A DNA stretch of 29,219 nt, from the IMG/VR virus record IMGVR_UViG_3300018432_000036, positions 1-29,219 of that record. The stretch is one strand, 5' to 3'. Within the stretch, counting starts at the first letter, position 1; each line of letters opens with the position of its first letter. A program made the position numbers and the translations under genes. The notes under the pieces are model-generated. The model had not been told where the DNA came from. It saw only the letters and a program-made list of their open reading frames with translations, and made no database searches. Source of the DNA: a virus. This document shows positions 21,889 through 28,472 of this stretch, in pieces.

Positions 21889-21990
21889 ATGCCCGCTCCA
21901 AAGCCCGGCACCTTGCCGCCGAAGCCTCGGATGCGACCCGGCACACCCTCCCCACCAATGGTGCCAGGCGTCCCAGGGACGGGTGGCTGA
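21889..21990 (+). CDS. 33-residue Pro/Gly-rich micro-gene
   Basis: ATG 21889 follows the previous stop by two bases, and its TGA (21988-21990) overlaps the next ATG as TGATG. The product is MPAPKPGTLPPKPRMRPGTP and then SPPMVPGVPGTGG, about half Pro/Gly. Such a peptide would be unstructured. Support comes only from the tight coupling on both sides. It may serve mainly to carry ribosomes on to the next gene. Confidence 0.4.
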   Translation: MPAPKPGTLPPKPRMRPGTPSPPMVPGVPGTGG

Positions 21991-22064
21991 TGCTGGCCCG
22001 TCTACTTCACGCACTGAGCGACCTGATCTCGCGCGTGACCGGCTGGCGCGGTGACAACCGCTGA
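21990..22064 (+). CDS. 24-residue amphipathic micro-gene
   Basis: ATG 21990 overlaps the previous stop, and its own TGA (22062-22064) overlaps the next ATG, both as TGATG. The product is MLARLLHALSDLISRVTG followed by WRGDNR. Leu/Ile/Val fall on one helical face and Arg/Asp/Ser on the other, as in membrane-active or membrane-surface peptides. Its place in the lysis cassette makes an accessory lysis role conceivable. No homologue is recalled. Confidence 0.42.
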   Translation: MLARLLHALSDLISRVTGWRGDNR

Positions 22065-22603
22065 TGCCGCTCACAGAGCAGTACAAGACCGACCCGTGGC
22101 CGGAGAAGCCTCCACGCCCCCGTCGCTGCCGAATCCTCAGCGCAGCGGTCCGCCACGGGTCACAAGGGCCACGACCGCGCCCGCTGCGCACTCTCGCCGG
22201 GCTGCTGCTGGGCGCTGTCGCGCTGGCGTGTCTCGTCGTCCTGCTCGGGCTCGCCGTCGCCTCAGCGGACGAGCGCGACGGCGGCTGCGAGTCGCGAGCA
22301 TGCGTCGAGCGCGTGAAAGCACGCTATCTCGAGCACCGCTACCAGCTCATCTGGCGCAGCGCACCCGTTGCAGTCCGTGCCCACCTCCGCCGGATTGCGG
22401 CGTGTGAGTCCAACGGCAACGAACGAGCCGTGTCACCCGGCGGCAAGTTCCGCGGGCTGCTTCAGTTCCTGCAGTCGACCTGGGAGGCGATGGGTGGCCG
22501 CGGTGATCCCGCGGCCGCGTCGCGATGGGAGCAGTGGGCGCGCGGGGTGCGGCTCTACATCGCTGCCGGGCCCGGGCAGTGGCCCGTCTGTCAATTCAGG
22601 TGA
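22064..22603 (+). CDS. Rpf-like transglycosylase with membrane anchor
   Basis: A 179-residue protein: a basic Pro-rich cytoplasmic segment, one membrane helix (residues ~44-66, GLLLGAVALACLVVLLGLAV), and an external domain from ~100. The domain has the resuscitation-promoting-factor pattern: IAACESNGNER with catalytic E115, GGKFRGLLQFLQSTWEAMGG, then SRWEQWARGVRLYIAAGPGQ and a terminal WPVC. C114 and C176 match the Rpf disulfide. Rpf domains cleave peptidoglycan glycan strands and are characteristic of actinobacteria. ATG overlaps the previous stop. Together with the amidase it would attack both peptide and glycan bonds at lysis. Confidence 0.85.
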   Translation: MPLTEQYKTDPWPEKPPRPRRCRILSAAVRHGSQGPRPRPLRTLAGLLLGAVALACLVVLLGLAVASADERDGGCESRACVERVKARYLEHRYQLIWRSAPVAVRAHLRRIAACESNGNERAVSPGGKFRGLLQFLQSTWEAMGGRGDPAAASRWEQWARGVRLYIAAGPGQWPVCQFR

Positions 22604-22611
22604 TTAGGGAT

Positions 22612-23322
22612 TTAGCCCTTACCGCACACCTTGAAACCGTATGTCCGCGCCGCGCCCTTCACCCGCTCGGCGAGCAGTCCGACCTCCTCCAGCAGCGCGT
22701 TCACCCGCGCCGTATCCTCCCCCGCGATCGCATCGGCCGCCGCAGACGTGATCCCTACCTGCTGCGACACGTCGTCGTAGTACGCCTCCAGCGCTTCACG
22801 ATCACCCGCTGGTCGCTTTAGCGCGCGGCGGGCATGCAGCGACGTGCGGCCCTGGTCGGCGACATCGCGCAGTGCTTTGGCAGCGTCGTTGAAACGGCCG
22901 GCATCGTACGCGGACACAAAATACCGCTCGGTCGCCTTGTCATCCTTGTCGCGATTGCGACAGATCGCGTCAGCCTGCTCAATGTACGCGCCACGCGTGA
23001 TGGTTTGGGCGGGCGTAGAGGCGGGTGCTTCGGGCTTTGCGCTATTGCTGGATTCGCCGCACGCGGCGAGTGCAGTCAGGAGGGCAAGTAGGGCTAGGGC
23101 CGAACGGTTCCGTCTGCGGGGTGTGAAAGGGTCACCGTTCGCTCGTGATCGCGCTGCCGCGGGCGAAGCCAGACGCCGGAGAACGGATGGCGTTGAAGCA
23201 GCCGAAGCACCGGAGGCCGCGTTGACCCAGTACCGCCAGTCGTATCTGCTCACACTGCTCGAAGGCGGCAAGGAGGGTCCGGTGACAGGCGAGGAAGTGC
23301 TGTGCCAGGTCGCCGACCTCAT
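22612..23322 (-). CDS. Predicted secreted lipoprotein (likely moron)
   Basis: A leftward gene convergent with the lysis cassette. A lipoprotein signal is clear internally: basic PRRRNRSALALLALLTALAAC with lipobox LAAC, followed by a Ser/Ala/Pro linker and a helical domain (YIEQADAICRNRDKDDKATE, EALEAYYDDVSQQVGITSAA, ALLEEVGLLAERVKGAARTY). Two Cys (in AICRN and KVCGKG) may pair. ATG 23322 overlaps the repressor stop as ATGA, but it would leave ~75 residues before the lipobox, unusual for a signal peptide. A GTG at 23253 is another option, and no ATG/GTG/TTG lies closer. The start is unresolved. Sharing the repressor's strand suggests expression in the lysogen, with a surface role such as superinfection exclusion. 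Confidence 0.68.
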   Translation of the reverse strand: MRSATWHSTSSPVTGPSLPPSSSVSRYDWRYWVNAASGASAASTPSVLRRLASPAAARSRANGDPFTPRRRNRSALALLALLTALAACGESSNSAKPEAPASTPAQTITRGAYIEQADAICRNRDKDDKATERYFVSAYDAGRFNDAAKALRDVADQGRTSLHARRALKRPAGDREALEAYYDDVSQQVGITSAAADAIAGEDTARVNALLEEVGLLAERVKGAARTYGFKVCGKG

Positions 23323-23699
23323 TGAGGCCCGTCTTCCTCTGATCCCGTTTGAGGATCCTGACCGAGGAGTGCTTGCAGCGCTCGTCCATGCTGCGCCACC
23401 GTCGCGATCAAGGTCCCCACGCTCCGGCGCAGTTCGCTGATCTCGTCGCGCAGCTCAGCCTCTCGCGTCTCGGCCGCAAAGCCGTGCTCCATGAACCAGA
23501 ACGGCATCTCACATGCGTCGGCGATCTCGCGAAGTTCGACGGCACGAGCATTGCCGGTCTGCCAGATAGCCCGCAGCCGCTTGAGGCCGATGCCGCTATT
23601 GCGCTCGGCGAGGGCTTCGGCGAGTTTCTCGACGCTGCTGTAGCCGCCTGCGGCTAGACCGACCCGAACGCGGCGGCGGACGTCGTCGGGCAGCGGCAT
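23319..23699 (-). CDS. XRE-like repressor with coiled-coil tail (candidate immunity repressor)
   Basis: A 126-residue leftward protein. Residues ~18-75 form a lambda-repressor-like helix-turn-helix (YSSVEKLAEALAERNSGIGL, ELREIADACEMPFWFMEHGF), where the last motif is a common end of XRE domains. Residues ~78-112 are a heptad helix (ETREAELRDEISELRRSVGT) for dimerisation. It starts 91 bases from the divergent Cro-like gene, with palindromes and direct repeats between, the standard arrangement for an immunity repressor. It lacks a LexA-type self-cleavage domain, so SOS induction would need another route. The ribosome site is weak; a TAGCTT at -10-like distance hints at a nearly leaderless message. 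Confidence 0.78.
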   Translation of the reverse strand: MPLPDDVRRRVRVGLAAGGYSSVEKLAEALAERNSGIGLKRLRAIWQTGNARAVELREIADACEMPFWFMEHGFAAETREAELRDEISELRRSVGTLIATVAQHGRALQALLGQDPQTGSEEDGPQ

Positions 23700-23789
23700 G
23701 GCCCCAAGCTACGGCGGGTGTCCCGGCAGAGTCTGCCTGTTGGGGACAGAAGTTGCCGTACAGTGACACTTTCTGTACCCTGGGGACAG
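23700..23789. promoter_or_regulatory. Divergent immunity operator/promoter region
   Basis: The gap between the repressor and Cro-like genes is rich in symmetry. GGCAGA-G-TCTGCC is a perfect palindrome at 23725-23737. TGGGGACAGA occurs twice, exactly 40 bp apart (23741 and 23781). TGTCCC at 23719-23724 is an inverted copy of GGGACA in that repeat. GTACAG (23758-23763) and CTGTAC (23773-23778) form an inverted repeat. These are likely operators for the repressor and/or the Cro-like proteins. Confidence 0.68.
23753..23781 (+). promoter_or_regulatory. Candidate rightward early promoter
   Basis: TTGCCG (23753-23758) and TACCCT (23776-23781) are separated by 17 bases, fitting a sigma-70-type promoter. 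The expected transcript start is at about 23788, just before ATG 23790, so the Cro-like message may be leaderless. The GTACAG/CTGTAC inverted repeat lies within the spacer and -10, where a bound repressor would block polymerase. Confidence 0.45.
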
Positions 23790-24044
23790 ATGGTGCACCG
23801 CGACCCGAGAGCCGGCCGACTCATCCGCGAAATCCGCGTTGATCTGGGCCTGAGCCCTGAAGCGCTCAGCCACGTCATCTACAGCGCCGGTTTCGGGTCC
23901 GTGTCGGCCCGCACGATCCGACGTATCGAGAGCGACGGGCTCGTGCCTCGTGTCAGTGCCCAGTTCGCGATCGCTCAGTTTTGCGGGCGCAGCGTCACCT
24001 CGATCTGGCCGCTGCCCGCCACCAACCGAAAGACCATGGCATGA
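23790..24044 (+). CDS. Cro-like XRE regulator
   Basis: An 84-residue protein, first gene of the rightward operon and divergent from the repressor. The helix-turn-helix spans ~10-60 (RLIREIRVDLGLSPEALSHV, SARTIRRIESDGLVPR), and the ending SVTSIWPL is common in XRE proteins. The ATG at 23790 is the last base of the second TGGGGACAGA repeat, so repressor binding there would also mask the start. An upstream in-frame ATG is not needed. It overlaps the next gene by four bases (ATGA). The lytic-switch role is inferred from position. Confidence 0.78.
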   Translation: MVHRDPRAGRLIREIRVDLGLSPEALSHVIYSAGFGSVSARTIRRIESDGLVPRVSAQFAIAQFCGRSVTSIWPLPATNRKTMA

Positions 24045-24244
24045 ACCTCACCGAGGCTCGGCTCAACCGTGGCCTGAGCGTGGCTGCTGCTGCAAAGGAG
24101 ATAGGTGTGCACCGTCGCACGCTGACAGCGCTTGAGAGTGGTGGGCGGGTCCTCCCGGATAGCGCGAAAAAGGTCGCCGACTATTTCGGCTGCAAGGTCA
24201 CTGACCTGCCCGCGTTCGCCGCGACCGCCACGGATGCGGTATGA
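24041..24244 (+). CDS. Second small XRE-family DNA-binding protein
   Basis: A 67-residue protein starting at an ATG overlapping the Cro-like stop. The fold is a plain HTH_3 domain: MNLTEARLNRGLSVAAAAKE, then IGVHRRTLTALESGGRVLPD and SAKKVADYFGCKVTDLPAF. It has no extra domain. It may be a second regulator or an excisionase-like accessory factor. Tandem small XRE genes after an immunity promoter are common in actinophages. Confidence 0.78.
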   Translation: MNLTEARLNRGLSVAAAAKEIGVHRRTLTALESGGRVLPDSAKKVADYFGCKVTDLPAFAATATDAV

Positions 24245-24260
24245 CCGCGACGGGAGCAGC

Positions 24261-24515
24261 GTGAGCCCGGTCGCGATCGGCTTCGTGGGGTGGGTGGCGG
24301 TTGCTTGCCTGATCTTGCTCTGGCTGTTCGTTCAGGACGTCCGGCATCAGCGGGCGCTGGCGCGCCAGGCGCGCTGGCTCGATCGAGCTCCACGCCCGAC
24401 GTACGGCTGTGGGGTCGCTGGGACCGTGGTGCCGGTTGGTTCTCGTCCCTCGTCGGTGGTTGTCGACGCGCGCGATCGCTTCGCTGATCGGGCGCGGGAG
24501 ACGCCGGGGTGCTGA
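24261..24515 (+). CDS. Small membrane protein in the early operon
   Basis: GTG 24261 has GGGAG at 24252-24256 and yields 84 residues. An in-frame ATG at 24234 would add nine. A membrane helix fills residues ~3-24 (PVAIGFVGWVAVACLILLWL), followed by a basic cytoplasmic segment (QDVRHQRALARQARWLDR) and a disordered tail. It resembles other small early membrane proteins of phages. Host takeover or exclusion are guesses only. It overlaps the next gene slightly. Confidence 0.58.
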   Translation: MSPVAIGFVGWVAVACLILLWLFVQDVRHQRALARQARWLDRAPRPTYGCGVAGTVVPVGSRPSSVVVDARDRFADRARETPGC

Positions 24516-24802
24516 CGGTGACTCGCAAGCAGCAGCTCGTCGAGTCGTTCCGTGCGGCCGGTTTGCGCGGACTCACTGGCTCGGAGATGGCCCGCCTGGT
24601 CGGCGCGTTCTGGCGGCTGCGGCTGCGCGAGCTCAGAGATGACGGCTACGTCTTTCTCGAGCATGACTCGCGCATCAGGCCCGGCCGCATATTCCGCTGG
24701 GTGCTCGTGACCGAGCCCGCACCCGACGCGATCGGCGACGATGCGCTGTTCGTGCCGGCACCGCCGCCGCCCGGCGACGCGATCTACGGGGAGTCATCGT
24801 GA
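24509..24802 (+). CDS. Winged-helix DNA-binding protein
   Basis: A 97-residue protein starting at GTG 24509 (GGGAG at 24496-24500); an in-frame GTG also lies at 24518. Residues ~5-50 have a winged-helix pattern: TRKQQLVESFRAAGLRGLTG, then SEMARLVGAFWRLRLREL and DDGYVFLEHDSR, the LRELRDDGY motif being typical of small phage proteins with a predicted wHTH. The C-terminus is acidic and Pro-rich. It is probably an early regulator or replication accessory protein. Its end overlaps the next gene as GTGA. Confidence 0.65.
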   Translation: MLTVTRKQQLVESFRAAGLRGLTGSEMARLVGAFWRLRLRELRDDGYVFLEHDSRIRPGRIFRWVLVTEPAPDAIGDDALFVPAPPPPGDAIYGESS

Positions 24803-25002
24803 TGCTCCTCGATCAGCTGGTGATCATCGCGGCCGAGCGCGGCGCCACGCTCGAGCTCAAGGCTGTGCGCGGCAGCTGCCGGACGATCGCGCAGATCGGG
24901 ACGGTGTCGGCGATCGGTGCCACGCCGAACCGGGCGCTCGAGGCGCTCGGTGTCGCGCTCGAGCACGGACCGGGGGAGGCCTCGTGCCCGACACCGAGCT
25001 GA
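24799..25002 (+). CDS. Small unknown early protein
   Basis: A 67-residue protein starting at GTG 24799 (GTGA overlap), or at ATG 24802 one codon on, with GGGGAG at 24788-24793. It has an N-terminal hydrophobic helix-strand (LLDQLVIIAAERGATLELKA) and a second helix ATPNRALEALGVALEHG. It overlaps the next gene by 19 bases. It resembles small phage proteins that pair with a partner, but I recognise no family. Confidence 0.5.
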   Translation: MMLLDQLVIIAAERGATLELKAVRGSCRTIAQIGTVSAIGATPNRALEALGVALEHGPGEASCPTPS

Positions 25003-25262
25003 CACATCACGTCAAGCCGCATCCCGCGAAGGCCAAGCGGCCGGACGGCGGCTGGCTCGACGGCACCGTGGCGATCGGCGGGTCGTTCGTCCTCGACGTC
25101 GACCTGCAGCCCGGCGACGAGCTCACCGTCCAGATCGCGAACGCCGACGGCGAGGTCCTGACCGGCGGTGTCGTCGAGGTCACCACGGTCGGCTTTAAGC
25201 CCGTGAAGGTGAAGGGCTTCGTCGTTGGTAAAACCCGAGTGCACAAAGCGAAGCTCGCATGA
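24984..25262 (+). CDS. Small beta-rich protein, unknown function
   Basis: GTG 24984 follows GGAGG (24975-24979) by four bases and gives 92 residues. The frame is open upstream, but that part is shadow. After a Lys/His-rich start (THHVKPHPAKAKRPDGGW), the rest is strand-rich (GTVAIGGSFVLDVDLQPGDE, LTVQIANADGEVLTGGVVEV, FKPVKVKGFVVGKTRVHKAK), suggesting a small beta barrel or sandwich. Basic termini could contact nucleic acid. No family recognised. Confidence 0.6.
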   Translation: MPDTELTHHVKPHPAKAKRPDGGWLDGTVAIGGSFVLDVDLQPGDELTVQIANADGEVLTGGVVEVTTVGFKPVKVKGFVVGKTRVHKAKLA

Positions 25263-25618
25263 GCACCGTCTCATCCCTCTTTCCGTGTCGTGGTTGGCCC
25301 GTCCTTTCTGGCCTGAACGACGCGAGCTCCGCCGGCGTGCCCACGGGGAAGGCGCTCGCGGCCGCGGCGTTGTGCGACACGGAGAACTTCGTCCCGCCAC
25401 CACGCATGCAGCTCCTTCCGAGCGCGGCGGCGTCGAGCACGGCTGCTCGGCCGCGGACGAAGCGACGGCCGTCCCGTCTCCTGCACGCCCCGGGCTACCA
25501 CCGATCGGCCCGGGTGACGGCGGGACGGCCGTTGATCCCCCTTCGCTGTAGCCGGGTGATCGGCAACGTTGCCGGTCGCGTGGCCAGCGCCATCCGACCG
25601 ATGAGGAGTAGCGCATGA
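25259..25618 (+). CDS. Doubtful gene upstream of the ParB-like gene
   Basis: A 119-residue frame whose ATG overlaps the previous stop and whose stop overlaps the ParB-like ATG, both as ATGA. This double coupling is its main support. The product is Ser/Arg/Pro-rich with one plausible ordered patch (LAAAALCDTENFVPPPRMQL). Codon use is not clearly biased like its neighbours, and the palindrome at 25561-25574 lies within it. The 352-base stretch may instead be largely non-coding control DNA for the ParB-like gene. Confidence 0.33.
   Translation: MSTVSSLFPCRGWPVLSGLNDASSAGVPTGKALAAAALCDTENFVPPPRMQLLPSAAASSTAARPRTKRRPSRLLHAPGYHRSARVTAGRPLIPLRCSRVIGNVAGRVASAIRPMRSSA
25561..25574. repeat. Dispersed palindrome, copy 4 (upstream of ParB-like gene)
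   Basis: The minimal perfect 14-bp palindrome CGGCAACGTTGCCG, with two more matching positions farther out (25559 with 25576, 25558 with 25577) around one mismatch. It ends 40 bases before the ParB-like ATG. This is the copy best placed for autoregulation or for parS-like nucleation by that protein. Confidence 0.87.
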
Positions 25619-27837
25619 CCCCGCCCGCGAGCCTGCCGGTGGAGGTCACCGGCACGCTGCCGCTCGAGCAGCTCGACCCCGACCACTGGCCCAACCCCCG
25701 CGGCGACGTCGACACGACAAGCCCCGCGTTCGCCGAACTCACCGCGAGCATCGCCGCGCAAGGAATGCTCGAGCCGATCGTCGTCGGCCCCGCCCTCGAG
25801 GACTGCGGCGGCCGCCACCCGATCATCGCCGGCTGGCGGCGCTACATCGCAGCGCTCGTCGCCGGCACGCCGACGGTCCCGGTGCATCACCGCCCCGACA
25901 TCGCCGATGAGGCCTCGGCGCTGCGCGCCGCGCTCGCGGAGAACCTCGCCCGCGAGGACATGACGCCGCTCGCCGAGGCCGCGGCGATCGCCAAGCTCGT
26001 CGAGCTCGGCGACACCCAGGTCGAGGCCGCGGCCGCCGTCGGCGTCAGCGAGCGGACGGCGCGCGAGCGGCTGCGGCTGCTGACGCTGCCCAAGCCCGTG
26101 CAGGACGCGATCGCGGCCGGCCGCGTCCCCTCGACCGCCGGCCGCACGCTGCAGCTGATCGCAGATGCGTCGCCGGCCGCCGCGGTCTGGATCGCCAAGG
26201 GCCTCGAGCAGGAGAGCATCCGGGCAGCCGACCTGCTCGACCCAGACCTCACGGCCGACCTGCTGCTCGAGGTCGAGAGCCAGCCCGAGATCGCGTTCCA
26301 GAAGCTCGGCGGTTTCCTGCGCGCCGGCGACGTCGAGGACAAGGATCTCGCGAAGCGCATCAAGGCTGCTGGCGGCGGGGGAGACTACTCAGGCATCCGG
26401 CTGCGAGCCGACGACGAGCTGCTCGAGGCCGCGCGCGCCTCAGGCGGGCTGCTCGAGCACGACGAAGACCTCGTCTTTCTGACAGACACCGACCTGATCG
26501 GCGAGGCGATCGAGTACTCGATCGCGCTCACCGAGAGCGAGCGCGCTGAGCAGGCCGCAGAGCGCAAAGCCCAGCAGGCCAAGTCCCGATCGGCAAACAC
26601 AGACGGGCCGGCGAAGGATCCGGCACTACTGCTCGCTGTTGAGCGTGACAAGCAGGCACGGCCATACGCAGAGGCGATGAACGCCGAGCTTGGAAGGCGA
26701 CTGCGCGGGATGTCCGCGTGCTCGCTTGAGGGGCCTGTCGCGCGCCTCGTCCTGCACCTCGTCGATGGCTACCCGCACGCTGAAACTGCCGGCGAGTACG
26801 GCTACAAGCACGTCGACCCGGAGCGCACCCTCGACAAGGACTGGGCGGCCGCCAAGGATCCGAGCACCGCGGCGGCAGAACTGGTCAGGGCCTATGTCGC
26901 TGCATTCTTCTGCGATCCGCGCGCAACGGGCGGATCGCTCGGGCTGCCCTACTACCTGCGCGAAGAAGAGGACCTGATCGATCACATACGCGCGGCCGCG
27001 AAGAAGCTCAAGCTGCTGCCGCCACGTGCGATCGCGCTCGACGAGGCACGGACGCGACTCACGACGCAGCTGCAGCACTGGGGCGGTCGTGGGGCACGTC
27101 GGCGCATCCTCGCCGAGCTTCACGACGCGCCGGAGGTGCAGGCGCTCGATCTCGCAGACCTACGCGCAAAGACCAAGGTCTATGGCTCCGGCGGCGCCGA
27201 CGCCTACCCCATCTACGGGGACAAGGCCTTCGACCAGGCGCTCGAGCAGCTGCTCGAGGCTGGTTGCATTCGACGCGCGTCCGAGGTCGACGTCATCACG
27301 ATCACCGCGGCGGGGAAGGCCGCGCTGAGCGCACCCGACGAGCCTCAACCGATCATCGACGACATCGATGCCGACATCGCTGTGCCAGGCCTGCAGCTCG
27401 TCGACGAAGAGGTCCCCGACACCGGTGATCTCACGATCATGCTCGAGCAGCCCGAGACGTCCGTCCCCTCGAGGACGCGTCGGGCCCGGGCGCTCGAGCT
27501 GATCACCCAGCACCCCGGGATCACGATCCCCGAACTCGCGCACGGCATGGCGCTCAAGCAGAACGCGCTCTACCGCATCGTGCCCGCCCTCGCCGACGAC
27601 GGCCTGGTACGCAAGGACGGCCGTGGCTGGTTCCCCGTCGAGCAGGCCGCCGGCGACGTCGTGCTCGTGCACGTCACGCCGACCGGCGGCGGCGACCCCG
27701 TCGAGGCCGAGCTGCAGCCCGACCCGGCGAAGGGCAAGAGCAACTCGCGCAAGGTCATCTACACCGCAAGCCGCACCGCCGCGTGGGTCGCGGAGAGCCG
27801 GATCGTGGACCTCCCGGCCGAGGTCGCAGCAGCATGA
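25615..27837 (+). CDS. ParB-like protein with long C-terminal extension
   Basis: ParB proteins bind parS DNA, hydrolyse CTP and slide as clamps. The 740-residue product has NPRGDVD at 27-33, an A/S-rich SIAAQGMLEPIVV strand, Arg-rich IAGWRRYIA (GWRR at 73-76), ENLAREDMTP (109-118; the family CTP-pocket segment ENxxRxDxxP), and a helix-turn-helix at 133-156 (DTQVEAAAAVGVSERTARER). Residues ~240-600 are an unidentified helical region with basic and acidic stretches. Residues ~623-673 form a second winged helix (LELITQHPGITIPELAHGMA, DDGLVRKDGRGWFPV). Typical ParB is ~300 residues. ATG 25615 is preceded by GATGAGGAG. No ParA partner is in view. Functions could be phage plasmid partition or transcription control. 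Confidence 0.85.
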   Translation: MTPPASLPVEVTGTLPLEQLDPDHWPNPRGDVDTTSPAFAELTASIAAQGMLEPIVVGPALEDCGGRHPIIAGWRRYIAALVAGTPTVPVHHRPDIADEASALRAALAENLAREDMTPLAEAAAIAKLVELGDTQVEAAAAVGVSERTARERLRLLTLPKPVQDAIAAGRVPSTAGRTLQLIADASPAAAVWIAKGLEQESIRAADLLDPDLTADLLLEVESQPEIAFQKLGGFLRAGDVEDKDLAKRIKAAGGGGDYSGIRLRADDELLEAARASGGLLEHDEDLVFLTDTDLIGEAIEYSIALTESERAEQAAERKAQQAKSRSANTDGPAKDPALLLAVERDKQARPYAEAMNAELGRRLRGMSACSLEGPVARLVLHLVDGYPHAETAGEYGYKHVDPERTLDKDWAAAKDPSTAAAELVRAYVAAFFCDPRATGGSLGLPYYLREEEDLIDHIRAAAKKLKLLPPRAIALDEARTRLTTQLQHWGGRGARRRILAELHDAPEVQALDLADLRAKTKVYGSGGADAYPIYGDKAFDQALEQLLEAGCIRRASEVDVITITAAGKAALSAPDEPQPIIDDIDADIAVPGLQLVDEEVPDTGDLTIMLEQPETSVPSRTRRARALELITQHPGITIPELAHGMALKQNALYRIVPALADDGLVRKDGRGWFPVEQAAGDVVLVHVTPTGGGDPVEAELQPDPAKGKSNSRKVIYTASRTAAWVAESRIVDLPAEVAAA

Positions 27838-27932
27838 GCGCCATCGTCAACGCAGCCCGCGCCGAGCGTGCTGCCCTGCTCGAGGACAAGCTCGCGCTCG
27901 ACCCTGACGGCTGCTACCGGGTGCCCGCGTGA
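27834..27932 (+). CDS. 32-residue helical micro-gene
   Basis: ATG 27834 overlaps the ParB-like stop (ATGA), and its TGA overlaps the next GTG (GTGA). The product reads MSAIVNAARAERAALLEDK and then LALDPDGCYRVPA, a helix followed by a short loop. Similar short peptides with a DPDGCYRV-like ending seem plausible as small zinc or partner-binding units, but I recognise no family. The coupling on both sides is its support. Confidence 0.45.
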   Translation: MSAIVNAARAERAALLEDKLALDPDGCYRVPA

Positions 27933-28144
27933 GGGCCGCGGTGCACATCGTGCCGGCCGCCGGCGTGCAGCTGGATACGACCGGCAGCGGGAAGTCGGCC
28001 GGCCAGGGCATCGCCACTGCGGCACTCCAGACAGTCGGGCGACTTGACGAAGACGTCGATCTGATCCTGCTCGCTGTTCCGGCGGGCGAGGCACAGGCGT
28101 TCGTCGAGCAGCTGCTCGTCAACGGGCAGGCGCTGGCCGCATGA
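27929..28144 (+). CDS. Small unknown early protein
   Basis: A 71-residue protein from GTG 27929, overlapping neighbours by four bases at each end. It has a strand-turn-helix look: MRAAVHIVPAAGVQLDTTGS, GKSAGQGIATAALQTVGRLD, DVDLILLAVPAGEAQAFVEQ. The segment TTGSGKSAGQG superficially resembles a P-loop but lacks the G-x(4)-GK[ST] spacing. Function unknown. Confidence 0.58.
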   Translation: MRAAVHIVPAAGVQLDTTGSGKSAGQGIATAALQTVGRLDEDVDLILLAVPAGEAQAFVEQLLVNGQALAA

Positions 28145-28472
28145 CCGTCACCCCGGCCGAGCTCTACGAGGTCTTCGTGCAGTGGGCCGCCTACCAGGAG
28201 CTGCACGAGGTCCTCGGCGGCGACCCGCGCACCAGCGATCCGCGTGACCTGATCGGCAAGGTCGCCGCCTACGGCCACGATCGTGCCGCCGCCGCGATCG
28301 TCGACTCCTACCTCCTCGTCGACATCGACGACGCCGAGCTCGTGCTCGGCGAGCTGCTCGACCTCGCCGCCACCGGCCGACGCCCGCGGTACGGCCGCGA
28401 GCTCGGCACTGATTTCTGCATCCGGCTCAGCCGGGAGCTGTGCACCCCTCAAGACCACGAAGGAGCCACGCC

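Noticed and set aside
22604-22625. Bidirectional terminator between the converging Rpf and lipoprotein genes
   Set aside because: Only a 3-4 bp GGG/CCC pairing is visible, too weak to call.
25225-25551. Alternative 108-residue frame in the gap before the ParB-like gene
   Set aside because: Low-complexity Arg/Gly/Pro sequence with no coupling to neighbours; the ATGA-coupled frame in the same stretch is slightly better, though also weak.
27929-28144. P-loop NTPase suggested by TTGSGKSAGQG
   Set aside because: Spacing does not match Walker A and no Walker B or other NTPase motif is present in 71 residues.
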